Assembly (NCBI GenBank): GCA_958295665.1
Contig: OY282559.1
Location: 272,998,047-273,062,046 of the forward strand
Length of the DNA: 64,000 nt
Direction of reading: 5' to 3'
Origin: Tipula vernalis
Lineage: Eukaryota; Arthropoda; Insecta; Diptera; Tipulidae
Shown: positions 24,490 through 36,221 of the stretch, piece by piece
Layout: each line of letters opens with the position of its first letter
How positions within the stretch are numbered: the first letter of the stretch is position 1
Notes under the pieces: model-generated
Databases searched by the model: none
What the model saw: only the letters and a program-made list of their open reading frames with translations
What the model was told of the DNA's origin: nothing
Program-made: the position numbers and the translations under genes

Positions 24490-27175
24490 AATGACAGAAG
24501 AAGAGAATGCTGTTTCAAAGTAAAGAAACATAGAGCAGCAAAGAATACGACGACAAAATATTAGGATCTCCATTAATAATATGTTTAGAATGCCTAGACG
24601 ACCCAGATTGACAGAAAAAGAACGTATTACTTCAAAACGAAGAAAAATAGAGCAACAAAGAATACGTCGACAAAATATTTGGTTAAATTGTAGAACGCAA
24701 CGAACAGACAATATACTCGAGCCGACGGATGGATTTGATGAATCAACCGTTATAGAATTTAAATGTGGGGAAATGAATGTATGTTGTGGTTCATGCAACG
24801 CGAAACCCTTTTCACGTGAGCTACCGCAAGACCAGTTTTTTACTCATTGTTGTCTAAAAAGAAAGGTTGTTTTAGACCCAATTCCAATACAACCTTTATT
24901 AAAACAACTGATGACTAACCAACATGAATATTCAAAAAATTTCTTTCACAATATTCGATCTATTAATAGTTCGTTGGCATTTGCATCAATGGGTGCTAAT
25001 ATAGCACCACCCCCAGGCTATGGCCCGTATTGTCTTCGAATACATGGTCAAATTTATCATAGGGCAGGAGCTTTGCACCCGGAACAGCGAATGGGAATCG
25101 CAAAAATTCAAGGTGCAATGCTCAACTCATGGGTGAATTAAGTTCTTTCATGGCAACAATCAACCCATTTTGTCTGGCTTTTAAAATGATGTATAAAGTA
25201 GAGCAAGTATCTATCCGTGATGGTGAGGCAAATAATGTAGTGCCGCCTACAATTAGTATGGCAATAGTTAAAGATCGGAGGTCTGATGGAGAACCTCTGC
25301 TTGAACGTGATCTTTTAATTCGTTGTCGAGTAAATTCAACTGATTTAAATTCCAGGAAAACTGAAGGAATAAACGTACTAGACCCTAATTTAGATCTAAT
25401 GGTATACCCTTTAGTTTTTGCCATTTGGAAACCAAAGTTGGTGAGTAGACCTGCCTCTATTTAGGCCTCCAACACTTTTAAATATGAGAATTCGCCAAGC
25501 TCAAAATCCAAGAATTCGAATTACTCAAATGCAATACTATGGATATCGACTATCTTTTCGTAATGATTTCAACGCTTTTTGTGTAGTGGAAAACTAACAC
25601 TGTATATTTAAAAACTGAAGCAAACCGACTTAATTACATTCGGCAAAACCAAGAGCTGAAAAGTACAGTGTGCTAATGGATTTCCTAAAAACTGAAGCTG
25701 TCAACCAAGGCTTAGTTCCTGGAATAGCAATTATACTGCCATCTTCCTTTCAAGGTAGTCCCAAAAACATGGATCAAAATTATCAAGATACTATGGCAAT
25801 CGTAAGAAAATATGGTAAACCAGACTTTTTTATTACAATGACATGTAATCCCAAATAGGTTGAAATTACAGATAATTTATTAGATAGACAATCCCCTGAA
25901 TTCCGCCCTGATTTGGTGGCCCATGTTTTGGTATTCTACAACACATTTTTGGTATTCTAACTGCGAAGATATACGTAATTGAATTCCAAAAACGAGGACT
26001 TCCACATGCCCATGTTCTTTTGATTGTCAAAAATGAAGACAAACCAAAGGATCCAGCGGCAATAGACAAAATTATATCTGCCGGGATACCGAATATTAAA
26101 TATATAATATATAATATTTACCCTAGACTTCATGATATTGTAACAAAGCACATGATACATGGTCCATGTGGAAGCAAAAGTCTTTGCGCGCCATGTATGA
26201 TCAATGAACAAAAAGATTTTCCGAAAACATTTCAAAACGAAACATTAGCAAACAGTGATGGATATCCAAAATACAGGAGAATAAATAATGGTAACATTTT
26301 ACTTAATGGTAAGATTGCAGACAATGGATGGATTGTATCATACAATCCATATTTAAGTTTAAAGTTTAATTGTCATATTAATGTTGAGAGTTGTGTATCC
26401 ATTCAAAGCGTTAAATACTTATTCAAATGTGTTGCTCAACACAGTACGCTCAACCATGATGAAATTAAAACATACATGGACTCCAAGTATATTAGTGCTC
26501 CTGAAGCAGCCTGGCGCCTATTCAGTTTCAACATGCACGAGCAATCGCACAGTATTAAAAGACTTCCAATCCATCTACCAGATGAACAAACTGTTATATT
26601 TACGGAAGAAAATATGCATGAAAGAATCAATCAAGCTACTAATAAAGATACAATGCTAACAGCTTTTTTTAAATTAAATCGGATTGATGTAAATGCGAAT
26701 GCTTTTCTATATCACGATATACCAAACCATTTTGTGTTCGATAAAAGCATAGGTACATGGAAACCTCGACAAAGAGGTGGTAACACCACAATCGGATGCA
26801 GTTTTTATGTAAGCTTGACTGATAAAGAAAAATTTTGTTTACGATTATTACTACTTCGTGTGTCAGGGGTTTCATCCTTCGAAGAATTGAAAACATTCAG
26901 AGGTCGGCTCAACAACGTGGTTTATTTAATGATGACGCAACTTGGGATAATTCACTCGTAGACGCTGTAATTGTTGGTATGCTACGCCAATTAAGAGATC
27001 TGTTTGCATATATTTGTGTTTTTGCATCTCCTTCTAATGCTGCTGATCTTTTTAACAAATTTAAAAAAGAAATATGTAAAGATTACATTAATCGTCATGT
27101 AGGACATAACGATCACTGTTTTCAATGTGAGATGTTTGCTCTAAAAGATATTCAAGATACACTTAAGCTTCACGG
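24490..27175 (+). pseudogene. Helitron-2 Rep/helicase, N-terminal and Rep part
   Basis: This is a different Helitron family from Helitron-1. Seen in order: a basic N-terminal segment present twice ('IEQQRIRRQNI' at about 24530 and 24650), 'CGEMNVCCGSCNAKPFS', 'LAFASMGANIAPPP', 'IHGQIYHRAGALHP', a frame change near 25120, 'VPPTISMAIVKDRR', a degraded stretch at 25450-25670, 'ILPSSFQGSPKNMDQNYQDT', and 'YGKPDFFITMTCN'. After further breaks come the HUH motif 'KRGLPHAHVLL' (about 26000) and the tyrosine motif reading 'VKYLFKCVAQH', where the second catalytic Tyr is Cys. After another frame change near 26900 it reads to 'KLHG' and is cut by an LTR element; the helicase resumes at 31996. Confidence 0.87.
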
Positions 27176-27354
27176 TATTGTATATGTACAAATATTATAT
27201 TGAATATTGTAGTATATTGTACTATTGTATTGGGGATACGGTGTTTTTATGTAAATACGGTATTACGGGATTGAGATAATAAAAGGCAGATTAAAAGTGA
27301 ACGTTGAACAAGCAAGTCGTTTTTTATTTTTATATGAGAACAACAAACATAACA
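27176..27354 (+). repeat. 5' LTR of the Mag-like element
   Basis: Direct copy of 31817-31995. The only difference I see is one base near the start (gtacaaat versus gtaaaaat). AATAAA at about 27283 may be the polyadenylation signal. The exact first base (27176-27179) is uncertain because the target duplication overlaps. Confidence 0.9.
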
Positions 27355-27568
27355 ATTTGGCGACGAGGATGGAATCCGAGTTTTCGATTTAATTAATTTT
27401 CGATTTAAGTAATTTTCGATTTAATTAAATTAATATTGCAACAGTTAATATTGCAAAAGAAAACGGACATTTAAATTAAAATAATTTTGTACGAAAACAC
27501 GTGGTGAACGAAAAAAAAAAAAAAAAGTTATAATTGTGTAGTGAGGTGCAATGTGAAAAAAAATTGAA
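27355..27568 (+). promoter_or_regulatory. leader with probable primer-binding site
   Basis: 'tttggcgacgagg' directly follows the LTR. A TGG(CGACGAGG) start is common for tRNA-primed elements of this group. The rest of the leader is A/T-rich and non-coding up to the ATG at 27569. Confidence 0.55.
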
Positions 27569-30500
27569 ATGGTTGGATTGATTGGAAATCTTGAGCCATT
27601 TGTTCCAGGCGGTAATTTTTATGCATATGAGGACCGGTTAAATCAATTGTTTTTGGTTAATGCTGTTAAAGAAGAAGCCAAAACGCCATTATTGATCACC
27701 ATCATTGGCGCTGAGATATATGACGTCCTGTTATCACTAACCGTTCCGGAATTACCATCAACAAAAAGTTTTGATTTTTTAATTAAAAAATTAAAAGAAC
27801 ACTTCACACCAGTACAAAATAAAAGAGCCGAGCGTTACAAATTCAACAAAGAATCGCAGGAGGAGGGTGAGTCAATTACCGAATTCATAATTAGAATTAA
27901 AAGTCTATCGCAAACATGTCAATTTGGCGATTTTATGGAGAGAACGGCAATCAAAGACTCTCTTGCTGTTGTAAAGTCATCGACCGGTACTACTACAACA
28001 ACAACTCAAACAACCGTTGCTAGTACAGCTGCAACTGGTTTAGTCGTAGCTAGTATCAAAAACCATATTTTGGAAGATGCGCTTACTGATCGTTTCATCA
28101 TGGGCCTCAGAAACGATAAAATACAGCAGATGCTTTTAAACGATGATAGTTTAACGGTTACCGATTGTTGTAACAAGGCATTAAATGTTGAAATGGCCGA
28201 AAAAGCATCTCAATTCATACAACCTGGTGGTCAATTTGCGGTGCAGTCAAATCAGTCCGGGCCAAATCAGCAATTTCGTCGTCGTAGAAATAAGCATTGG
28301 AGCAAAAACAACAATAGAAGTCAAAATCAGTCAAATTCGAATACCGTCAATCAAAATAATTCGAATAAGAAATCTTCAAGTGGTCAAGAATGTCGTCGTT
28401 GTGGAAGGTCCCATGACGAAAATCAGTGTCCGGCAAAAAATTGGACGTGCTTCACATGCAATAAGATGGGTCACACGTCAAAAGTATGTCGTCAAAAAAC
28501 GGTCAACACTATAAACAGTTTAGAAGCACCAGTCGAGCCCGTTATTATCAATTGTGAAGTCGAAGGTCGTCAAATGGATTTCGAGGTGGACACAGGAGCA
28601 TGTGCTACTGTGATGTCAAGAGAAGAATACTTAAATAAATTTAATACCCTTAAATTGGTCAAAAAAGTCAATAATTTTATTACTGTTACAGGTGAAGGTA
28701 TTAAAGAGTGTGGACACATCGAAGTACGAGTGGGTTTCCGTGGTTTTCAGCATCAATTACGCATCGTGGTTATCAACAGTGACAGGTCATTTCGGGCATT
28801 AATGGGACGAAATTGGTTGGACGTACTATTTCGAACATGGAGAGGTAAATTTTTAAATTTTTCTATTGATTTTTTCGAACAGTCTAAACTAGCTACGTTA
28901 AATGTCAATCAATTAAATTCGGAAATAACAAGTAAATTTCCGAGAATTTTTGAATCGTCTCTAAGTTATCCGATTGAGGGGTATACGGCGGATATTGTCT
29001 TAAAACCGAACCAGACACCAATATTTCACTGTGCTTATACGGTTCCATATAAATTAGTCGATAGAGTAAATGTTGAATTGGACCGTTTATGTGAAGAGGG
29101 AATTTTAAAACCAGTGAGGCATAGTAGATGGGCGAGTCCAATAGTGATCGTACCTAAAGCCGATGGTAGTCTACGTATCTGCGTCGATTGTAAGGTCACA
29201 ATCAATCAGTGTATACAAATGGAGCACTACCCACTACCCCGTCCAGACGACATCTTTGCTAGTTTGGCAGGTTGTCGATATTTTTGTGTCATAGACTTAA
29301 CGGGTGCCTACCAACAGTTAGCCATCTCACAGGAGTCTCAAGAGCTTCTTACAATCAATACCCACCGTGGTCTATTTTGTTATAATAGATTATCATTTGG
29401 CGTCGCCAGTGCGCCGTCCATTTTCCAATCGGTAATAGATCGGAAAATAGTCGGGTTGGATGGCGTGTTTGCTTATCTCGACGATATTTTGATCGGAGCT
29501 GCAAACATTGATGACTGTAAGGCAAAGCTATTTTCAGTTTTAGAAAGACTGAATAAGCACCGAATTCGGGTAAATCTGGACAAATGTAAATTTCTCAAAA
29601 CATCTGTAAAATATCTAGGTCACACAATTACTGAAGATAGAATAAGTCCAAATTTTGAAAAAGTAAAAGCTTTAGTGGATGCCCCTGAACCTGAAAATGT
29701 AACTCAACTTCAAGCATATCTAGGACTTTTAAATTACTATGGACGATTTATTCCAAATTTATCGTCGGAACTTCACGTTTTGTATAATTTATTGCGAGAA
29801 GACGTAAAATTTGAGTGGGGGCCGGAATGTCAAGATGTTTTTGAAAAAAGTAAAAAGTTAATTTTGAATAATGACGTTTTGGAGCTGTACGACCCGAAAA
29901 AACCAATAATAGTTGCCACGGATGCGAGTCCATACGGTGTAGGGGCGGTGCTATCACACCTGGTAAATGGTGTAGAAAAACCGGTTTTGTTTGCCTCAAG
30001 CACTTTGTCGCCGGCAGAAAAAAATTACTCGCAGCTGCATCGTGAGGCATTAGCAATTATTTTTGCAATGCAAAAATTCCATAAATATCTGTATGGCCAA
30101 AGCTTCGAGATCAACACTGATGCTCAAGCGCTTAGAGACATTTTTGGGCCAAGCAAAAGAAATTCGGCAGTGGCATGTGCGAGGTTACAGCGCTGGGCCA
30201 TCATATTGTCGACTTATGATTATAAAATCAAATTCAAAAAAGGTTCAAAAATGGGTCATGCCGATGGGTTATCTAGATTACCATTGTCAAATGGAACGGA
30301 TGTACAGTCCGGATCGATAAACTATTTTAATTTTTCCAACGATTCATTGATTGACGAAAAAGTCATTCGTCAAAGTCTAGGCGACGATCCAATCCTTGGC
30401 AAAGTTCGTGACTATGTTCATAAGGGTTGGCCGAATCAGGTGTCGGATGAAATTGTACCATTCTTTTAAAAACGAAATAATTTAGCAATTGAAAATGGAA

Positions 30501-31681
30501 ATTTGTTTTACTGGCATCGAATAGTTATTCCCACTAGCATGAGAAAATCAGTACTTAAGTTGCTACATGAAAATCATACGGGGGTAGTTCGAATGAAGCA
30601 AATCGTTCGATCATATGCGTGGTGGCCAAATTGCGATTTGGACATTGAGAATGTATCACAAAGTTGTGACGTATGTCAAAAAACACAAAATGTACCAAAA
30701 GAAATCGTCAATACGTCGTGGCCAGAAGCTACGTTTCCGATGGAAAGAATCCATATCGATTTTTTTTACAGTTTTGGCAAAACATTTTTATTAATAGTTG
30801 ATGCTTACAGTCGATACGTAGATATAGTAGTCATGCCGTCAACAAATTGTAAGACAGTTGTGAACAAGTTAATGGATTTTTTTTGTCTTTTTGGTTTACC
30901 CTCGGAAGTGGTGTCAGATAACGGTCCACCTTTCGCGTCATATGAATTTAAAAATTTTTGTAAAAAACATGGTATAAAATGTACTAAGACGCCGCCCTAT
31001 CACCCCCAGTCGAATGGTTTGGCGGAGAGAAACGTCCAATCGGTAAAAAGAATATTCAAAAGATATTGTGCCGAAAAAAATGATATGTCATTGGCCGATA
31101 AAATTAGAAAACTTTTAATTTATCATCGCAATTCACCGTTAGCTTATTCCGCGGAAACGCCCTCGGAAAAAATGTTTAAATTTAAACCGAAAACATTATT
31201 AGATTATTTAAATGAAAAGAAGAAAACAAAGTGTGATTTGGAAGAGAAAAATAAACATGTAATACCAGTATCTGACAAACAAAATTTAACCAAAAATGAA
31301 AAGACGCGTTATAAAAATAAATTTGAAGAAAAAGAAGTAGTAATGTATCGAAGTCATTTTAAAAATTTTGTTCGTTGGATATCGGCTAAAATTATGAAAA
31401 TTATAAGTCCATTAACATATTTAATTAAAATTAATAATTTTATAAGATATGTTCACGAAAATCACATAAGGAAATCTAAACTACAAAAAAGATTTGTAAA
31501 TTTGAATGTAGGTACCTCGAATGATAAGTGTGACATTGTTGAGGAAACTGATGAGGAAAGTAGTTATGATGAACAATCGGAAGTTTCTGACTCACAAGCA
31601 AGTTCCGAATCAATTTCTTTACGCAAATCAAAACGATCACGAAAGACTCCGAAACGGTTCACATTTTCCGAATTTGATTAA
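27569..31681 (+). pseudogene. gag-pol polyprotein, one in-frame stop
   Basis: 966 codons run from 27569 to a TAA at 30467-30469; the same frame then goes on to 31681. Gag covers about residues 1-320 with two zinc knuckles ('CRRCGRSHDENQC' and 'CFTCNKMGHTSKVC', residues 274-310) after an Asn/Gln-rich basic stretch. The protease has DTG ('FEVDTGACATVMS', about 340). RT: 'VIDLTGAYQQL' and catalytic 'FAYLDDILIG' (about 636). RNase H: 'IIVATDASPYGVGAV' (about 784). Integrase after the stop: HHCC zinc finger ('CDVCQ'), 'DAYSRYVDIVV', 'VVSDNGPPF', 'HPQSNGLAERN'. The stop lies just before the integrase and is the only break I find, so this copy is nearly intact. Single gag-pol frame and motif spellings suggest the Mag lineage. 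Confidence 0.9.
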
Positions 31682-31816
31682 TTTTTTTTTATATATATAT
31701 TTACCTACATTGTTAAACTTAAAATACATACCTAATCTTACTAATTGAATTATAAAAATTGAGGTATGAAAATTAGAATAGATTAGATGTAGTCATTTTT
31801 TTTAAAGGGGGAAAGT

Positions 31817-31995
31817 TATTGTATATGTAAAAATATTATATTGAATATTGTAGTATATTGTACTATTGTATTGGGGATACGGTGTTTTTATGTAAATACG
31901 GTATTACGGGATTGAGATAATAAAAGGCAGATTAAAAGTGAACGTTGAACAAGCAAGTCGTTTTTTATTTTTATATGAGAACAACAAACATAACA
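31817..31995 (+). repeat. 3' LTR of the Mag-like element
   Basis: Preceded by the purine tract at 31804-31815 and followed by the CACGG duplication. Confidence 0.9.
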
Positions 31996-32463
31996 CACGG
32001 TAAAAGTGGTTCTGATTTTGGACTTCCGTAACCTCCTAACAATTTAATTGAACCTCTTCAATACTACGATGCACATCTCGAACAACAAAAAGGTCTAGAT
32101 ATGTAATCATCGTTTAAACCGAGAACAACAGAGAGCTTTTGAAACTGTAATGAACGCTGCTAACAATGGGTGCCATTCCCACAGGTGTTTTTTTATTGAT
32201 GGACCAGGAGGCGCAGGAAAAACATACTTATATAAAACATTGTTATATACAATTCGCAGATAGTCAAATATTGTTTTACCTGTTGCTTCAACAAGAATAG
32301 CAGCTAACCTTCTTGATGGAGGTAGAACTTACCACTCCCAATTTAAATTGCCTGTACCAATTTTGGACACTTCTACATCCTCTATGCGATTGGCATCTGT
32401 TGACGCGGAAGCAATACGCAAAGCTAAATTAATAATATGGGATGAATCAACTATGGCTCCTGG

Positions 32464-32599
32464 GCCCGAATTCCGGATCAATGACAAATGAGAATGAGAA
32501 ATGACTTTATGTTTTATTTCGCCCACTCTAAATAAAAATGCAACCGACTAGTTGAAATAAAAAATCAAGTCATTTGTCACCGAACCGGAATTCAGGCCT
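32464..32599. mobile_element. 136 bp MITE in the Helitron-2 helicase
   Basis: Inverted ends around 'cgaattccgg' and 'ccggaattca', continuing to 'tgacaaat' and 'atttgtca'. It is flanked by TGG (32461-32463 and 32600-32602). Removing the element and one TGG restores the expected helicase reading 'MAPGVVLK'. A three-base target fits PIF/Harbinger MITEs but the TIRs do not match the Harbinger at 4954. Confidence 0.8.
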
Positions 32600-33121
32600 T
32601 GGTGTTGTTTTAAAAACAGTTGACAAATTATTAAAGGAAATTATGAGAAAAAACAACCCTTTTTGGGGTAAAACAATGTTACTTGCAGGAGATTTCAGGC
32701 AGACACTTCCCGTAGTTGTGCATGGCAATCAATCAGCAATTGTCGAAGCCAGTATAAAATTTACTAATTTGTGGGAAAAAATTTAAAATTCTTAGGCTTC
32801 AAAACAATGTAAGATCCATTGATTTAGAATATAGTGATTGGTTAATCAAACTAGGCGATGGAACTTTAACTAACGAATATGGACTTCCTGATGACGTTAT
32901 TGGAATTCCAGCGGAAGATTCGATAATCACCGAAATCTTTGGGGAAACATTATCTTCTAACGAAGTTGATAGGTATTCCAAAATGACAATATTATGTCCA
33001 AAGAATACAGATGTAGATAAGATAAACGAAGAAATTTTGTTATGTTTTTCAGGATAAATTAATACCTATTTGAGTTCTGACTCTATTGACGATGCAAACG
33101 ATGATGATAAGCAGAACTATT

Positions 33122-33386
33122 TGTGATGTAAGGTGCTAACAATTGAAATGTATTTTATTAAACACCCTGTTATACATGAAATTACTGTAAATATAAAATT
33201 TGTAAAATTTTTAAAGATTGAAAAACAAACAATTCAGGCAGTCTGTCTGAGTCCGTGTTCTAATAAAAAACAAAAAATTAAATAAAGCTTACACTTAGAA
33301 CTAAATAAACTAAATAAAATATTCAAAAGTTGTTTAATTAACGTGTATTAAAGTGTGGGATAACGATAGTGAACGACGGCATCACA
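33122..33386. mobile_element. 265 bp insertion in the Helitron-2 helicase
   Basis: The helicase motif order is interrupted between 'YLSSDSIDD..' and 'TYPTEFLNE', which are normally adjacent. The intervening segment has short inverted ends TGTGATG / CATCACA. AT-rich, non-coding. Exact ends and target copy are uncertain. Confidence 0.5.
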
Positions 33387-33499
33387 ACATATCCAACTGA
33401 ATTTCTTAATGAACTTCTTATACCTTCAGAAATGCCGCTTCACAAGCTTAAGTTAAATATAGGGAGCATTGTTATATTATTAGGAAATTTAAATACTAA

Positions 33500-33620
33500 A
33501 CGCGACCGATGTGGGCGACGTTTATTTTCAGTAAGACGGCGCTACGTGCCACACAAGCAATGAAACAATCGCAATCTTGCAAAATGGATATCAAAATGAA
33601 ACTTCTTATTGGAAAACCCT
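33500..33620 (+). pseudogene. mariner/Tc1-type transposase fragment
   Basis: A frame here reads 'VYFQ', a stop, then 'DGATCHTSNETIAIL' and 'NGYQNE'. 'QQDGATCHTS' is the conserved block around the second catalytic Asp of mariner-like transposases. The fragment is about 120 bp and abuts the broken end of Helitron-2. Confidence 0.6.
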
Positions 33621-34037
33621 TTATAACGTTTTTTTTTCAGCTCGCTCGTCATTGTAATCACGTTTTGGTTACCTCCTTTTCCAGGGTAAACATTTTTTTT
33701 TTTCCTTATTAACTGTCTTTCTTTTGTGTTTGTTTTTGCTTTCTTTCCCCTCATATTTTCTGATTTGTATGTTCCCCCTAAAATGAGTGAGTAGGTATTA
33801 GGGGGATCAAGATGAGTTGTTGGGGAGGGGTCTTTAGTGTTGAGGTCGGTCATTCACAGTTTTTTTTGGTTTTTAACTCTTGTAAACAAGTTAGCGGGAA
33901 TGTTGCTCACTTTGTTTTTTTTTATCTTTTTACAACAATGCGGTTATTCAAGCATACGGTCATGTCTGGAAATCCCCACGGCAAACCTGAGCTTAGCCAG
34001 CTATATATACCGCACCAGACCTCTGATCGTATGCCTG
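33621..34037. other. gap, possible 3' region of the minus-strand LINE
   Basis: Pyrimidine-rich patches ('tttttttttcag', 'tttttttttttcc') and a G-rich part at 33790-33840. No coding signal. It could be the 3' UTR of the LINE that ends at 34038. Confidence 0.35.
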
Positions 34038-34319
34038 TTAACAACATTGCAAGGTGTCGTTACAAGTTAACGTTTTAAATAATGATTCTATATCGTTAAT
34101 GCTTAATACCCATTTCTTCACTTCAATCAGAAATCCGCTCTCAAGTGTAATATTTTTTATGCTGTCCGGTAATTTATTGTAAAGCGTAGGACTTGTAAAA
34201 ACAAAAAAACAAAATTTAAAATGTTCCCTCCTGGGTCTAGGATATACGCAATGGTCTGAGTTTCTTAAATAATATCTCGCAATCTTAATATTACGGTTAC
34301 CACTCCTAAGAAAAAACAT

Positions 34320-35220
34320 GTAACCTGGTGTTGCGTAGCGATCTCTAAATTGAATGTATTGTTGGCGGTCGAGACAGCTTGTGGCGTGGAGGTTTGAAGG
34401 AGAATCAGATCGACAATTAGTTTGTCCGATGACTCAAGCTCCTTCTATACATGTATCCAAGCTTCCAACCTTAAATGATATTCATCTCCTGAATCTATAC
34501 CTTGTGACGTTACCAGCTGTTATAAGATTTTTTATAAATTATAAAAACCGCACATCGGGAAAGACGATCTAAAAATATTGAACTTGTGTGGAAGAGTCAT
34601 CGACATAGACAACACAAAATGCGACGGAAAAAGTGATAAAAGAGGAACCACCGCTTGACTCGGGGTTAGTGTTTTTTTTTTGTTTTGGAGAAAAATAGAA
34701 AACGGTAGTGAAGTGCAGAAGCGGGAGATAAAAAAAAACTAAAATAAAACTGACAAAATTGAATTAATTATTAAAAATTATTAAATGCTTGAATGTGTTT
34801 CATTGAGGTTAATATTCATACAAAAACGTTAGTTTAATTCGGTGTGCTAAATTAAAGTGGTCAATTGATGCGTTAGTAATAATAACAGTTAATTTAAGAA
34901 GTGTTCAATCGTTTTTGTGATTGTCGACATATTAATGTGAAGGTTATTCCCTACACAGGGTGGACGCGTTTGTGCGCGGAGCCTATATAAAATTTGGAAA
35001 ACAGTTGGTAAGTCAGTCACAATTGTAGATACATATACTCCTACTTTGTTATCTTGATCTATGTAGCGGTCTGATCACTTCTCCTCCAACACCTGTGCCA
35101 GGGTGTAATTCTCGACTGAGCAAGCACGGGCATCCGTTTCGCGCAAACAGGTTCACTGGAAGTTCAGGGTGGTGCCCAACAATTTGTTATAATTTTATAT
35201 TGCCTGTCGAGAGGTTACAC
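34320..35220 (+). mobile_element. probable solo LTR (901 bp) inside the LINE
   Basis: The insertion is bounded by ACAT (34316-34319 and 35221-35224) and its ends are inverted: GTAACCT at the left and AGGTTAC at the right. It has no coding sequence, but has a core promoter (TATA at 34984, initiator TCAGTC at 35013) and G/C-richer downstream part. Short inverted ends, 4-base target and an internal promoter suit an LTR left by recombination, possibly of a gypsy or BEL element. No matching internal region is in the window. A non-autonomous DNA element is the alternative. Confidence 0.65.
34984..35018 (+). promoter_or_regulatory. TATA box and arthropod initiator
   Basis: TATATAA at 34984-34990 and TCAGTC at 35013-35018. 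The distance from TATA to the initiator A is 31 nt, the usual spacing. TCAGT is the arthropod initiator consensus. This would be the U3/R boundary of the solo LTR. Confidence 0.6.
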
Positions 35221-36221
35221 ACATCTTAAATACTTTCTAAGTAAATAAATGCCTTAACGGCAAAGTGTTATGAAATCTTTCAAGCAGAAGTGTTGATGTT
35301 GAGCAGCCTTTTTAAGTAATATTATTCGTATAATGAGGTGTTCTGCGCTACAACCAACGATTTGAGTAAAGATTCATAAGTATCACCCCATATTATAATA
35401 CCATACTGTAACTTGGCTTGAATTAAGCCGTAGTAAACGCGCATATACTCAAAAGATAAGGCGTTCGGTTACAACCGTACGTAAATAGCTGCAAATTTTC
35501 GAAATGTTTTTTTAAAATAATTTTGGAATCTAAAGTAATTCCTAAATATTTAAACTGTTCAACAGAATCAATATATACATATACACAAGCGCTCAGACAT
35601 CTAGAAACATTTGGTGTTACGTTCATGGTTTTAGAATTAATACACTCCGATGAATGATATAGAATTTTCAAATTTGTGGTAACATTACCAGACAACTTAA
35701 AAAACATAGCTTTAGTTATCGTACTCATAAACATGGAATGAAGGTCATAATTCATCTGATCAATAACCGATTTTGGAGAAGCACCATTATAAATAAGTGA
35801 AACATCATCAGCAAAAGCCACGTTATATTCATATAGATCAAGATGGAACAACGAGTTGATATAAATTAGAAAGAAAATGTGACCCAGTACTGAGCCCTGT
35901 GGAATACCACAATTAACCACTTTAAGTTCACTATATTCGTCACCAATTTTGACAGTTTGCCTTCTACTGACAAGGTAAGAACAAAACAAGGGCGATTCCT
36001 CGAATACCTGCACAATTCAATTTATATAGCTACAATTCATGGTCAACCGTATCACTACAATTATCGTTTATCGAACACATTATGTGATATACATAGTCAT
36101 TTAAGGTAAATTCAGTGCTGCAACCTACCTTTCATTCTGAAAAATTAAAAGTCTAGTTTTAACGCACCTTTCAAGAATTTTTGAAAAAACAGACAATAAT
36201 GATATAGGGCGATAGTTTGAT

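Larger units (their letters stand above)
27176..31995 (+). mobile_element. Ty3/gypsy (Mag-like) LTR retrotransposon in Helitron-2
   Basis: This 4820 bp element has 179 bp LTRs that differ at about one position, flanked by CACGG (27171-27175 and 31996-32000; the match to the target could extend to CACGGTA). It has one gag-pol frame with a single stop, a purine tract 'aaagggggaaag' (31804-31815) before the 3' LTR, and a probable primer site 'tttggcgacgagg' after the 5' LTR. There is no env. The insertion splits the Helitron helicase in frame. Few LTR differences mean it is young. Confidence 0.93.
31996..33510 (+). pseudogene. Helitron-2 helicase part
   Basis: The frame rejoins the pre-insertion 'KLHG' with 'KSGSDFGLP'. 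Pif1-like helicase: 'NREQQRAFETV', Walker A 'GPGGAGKTYLY' (about 32205), 'ASTRIAANLL', Walker B 'IIWDESTMAP' (about 32440), a 136 bp MITE, then 'LLAGDFRQTLPVV', 'LCPKNTDVDKINEEI', 'YLSSDSIDDA', a 265 bp insertion, and 'TYPTEFLNELLIPSEMPLHK' with 'LNIGSIVILLGNLN'. There are stops near 32101 and 32263 and a frame change near 32785. Sequence is lost after 33510; no 3' hairpin or CTRR end is seen. Confidence 0.87.
34038..36221 (-). pseudogene. CR1-like LINE reverse transcriptase, split by a solo LTR
   Basis: Read on the minus strand from 36221: 'NYRPISLLSVFSKILE', a degraded stretch with 'DTVDHEL', then (36013 to 35423) 'NCGIPQGSVLG', 'FLIYINSLF', the catalytic 'VAFADDVSLIY', and 'FKYLGITLDSKI'. 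It goes on with 'GLIQAKLQYGIIIWG' and 'LPLRHLF..KVFKM'. A 901 bp insertion follows (34320-35220), after which the frame picks up at 34319 with 'FFLRSGNRN', 'YPRPRREHFKFCFF', 'LYNKLPDSIKN'. This is the RT and its C-terminal tail of a CR1/Jockey-like LINE ORF2. The endonuclease is absent, so it is 5'-truncated. Confidence 0.8.

Noticed and set aside
3620..33510. Helitron-1 and Helitron-2 as one rearranged element
   Set aside because: Overlapping domains (Rep and helicase) are present in both and differ clearly in sequence, so they are two families.
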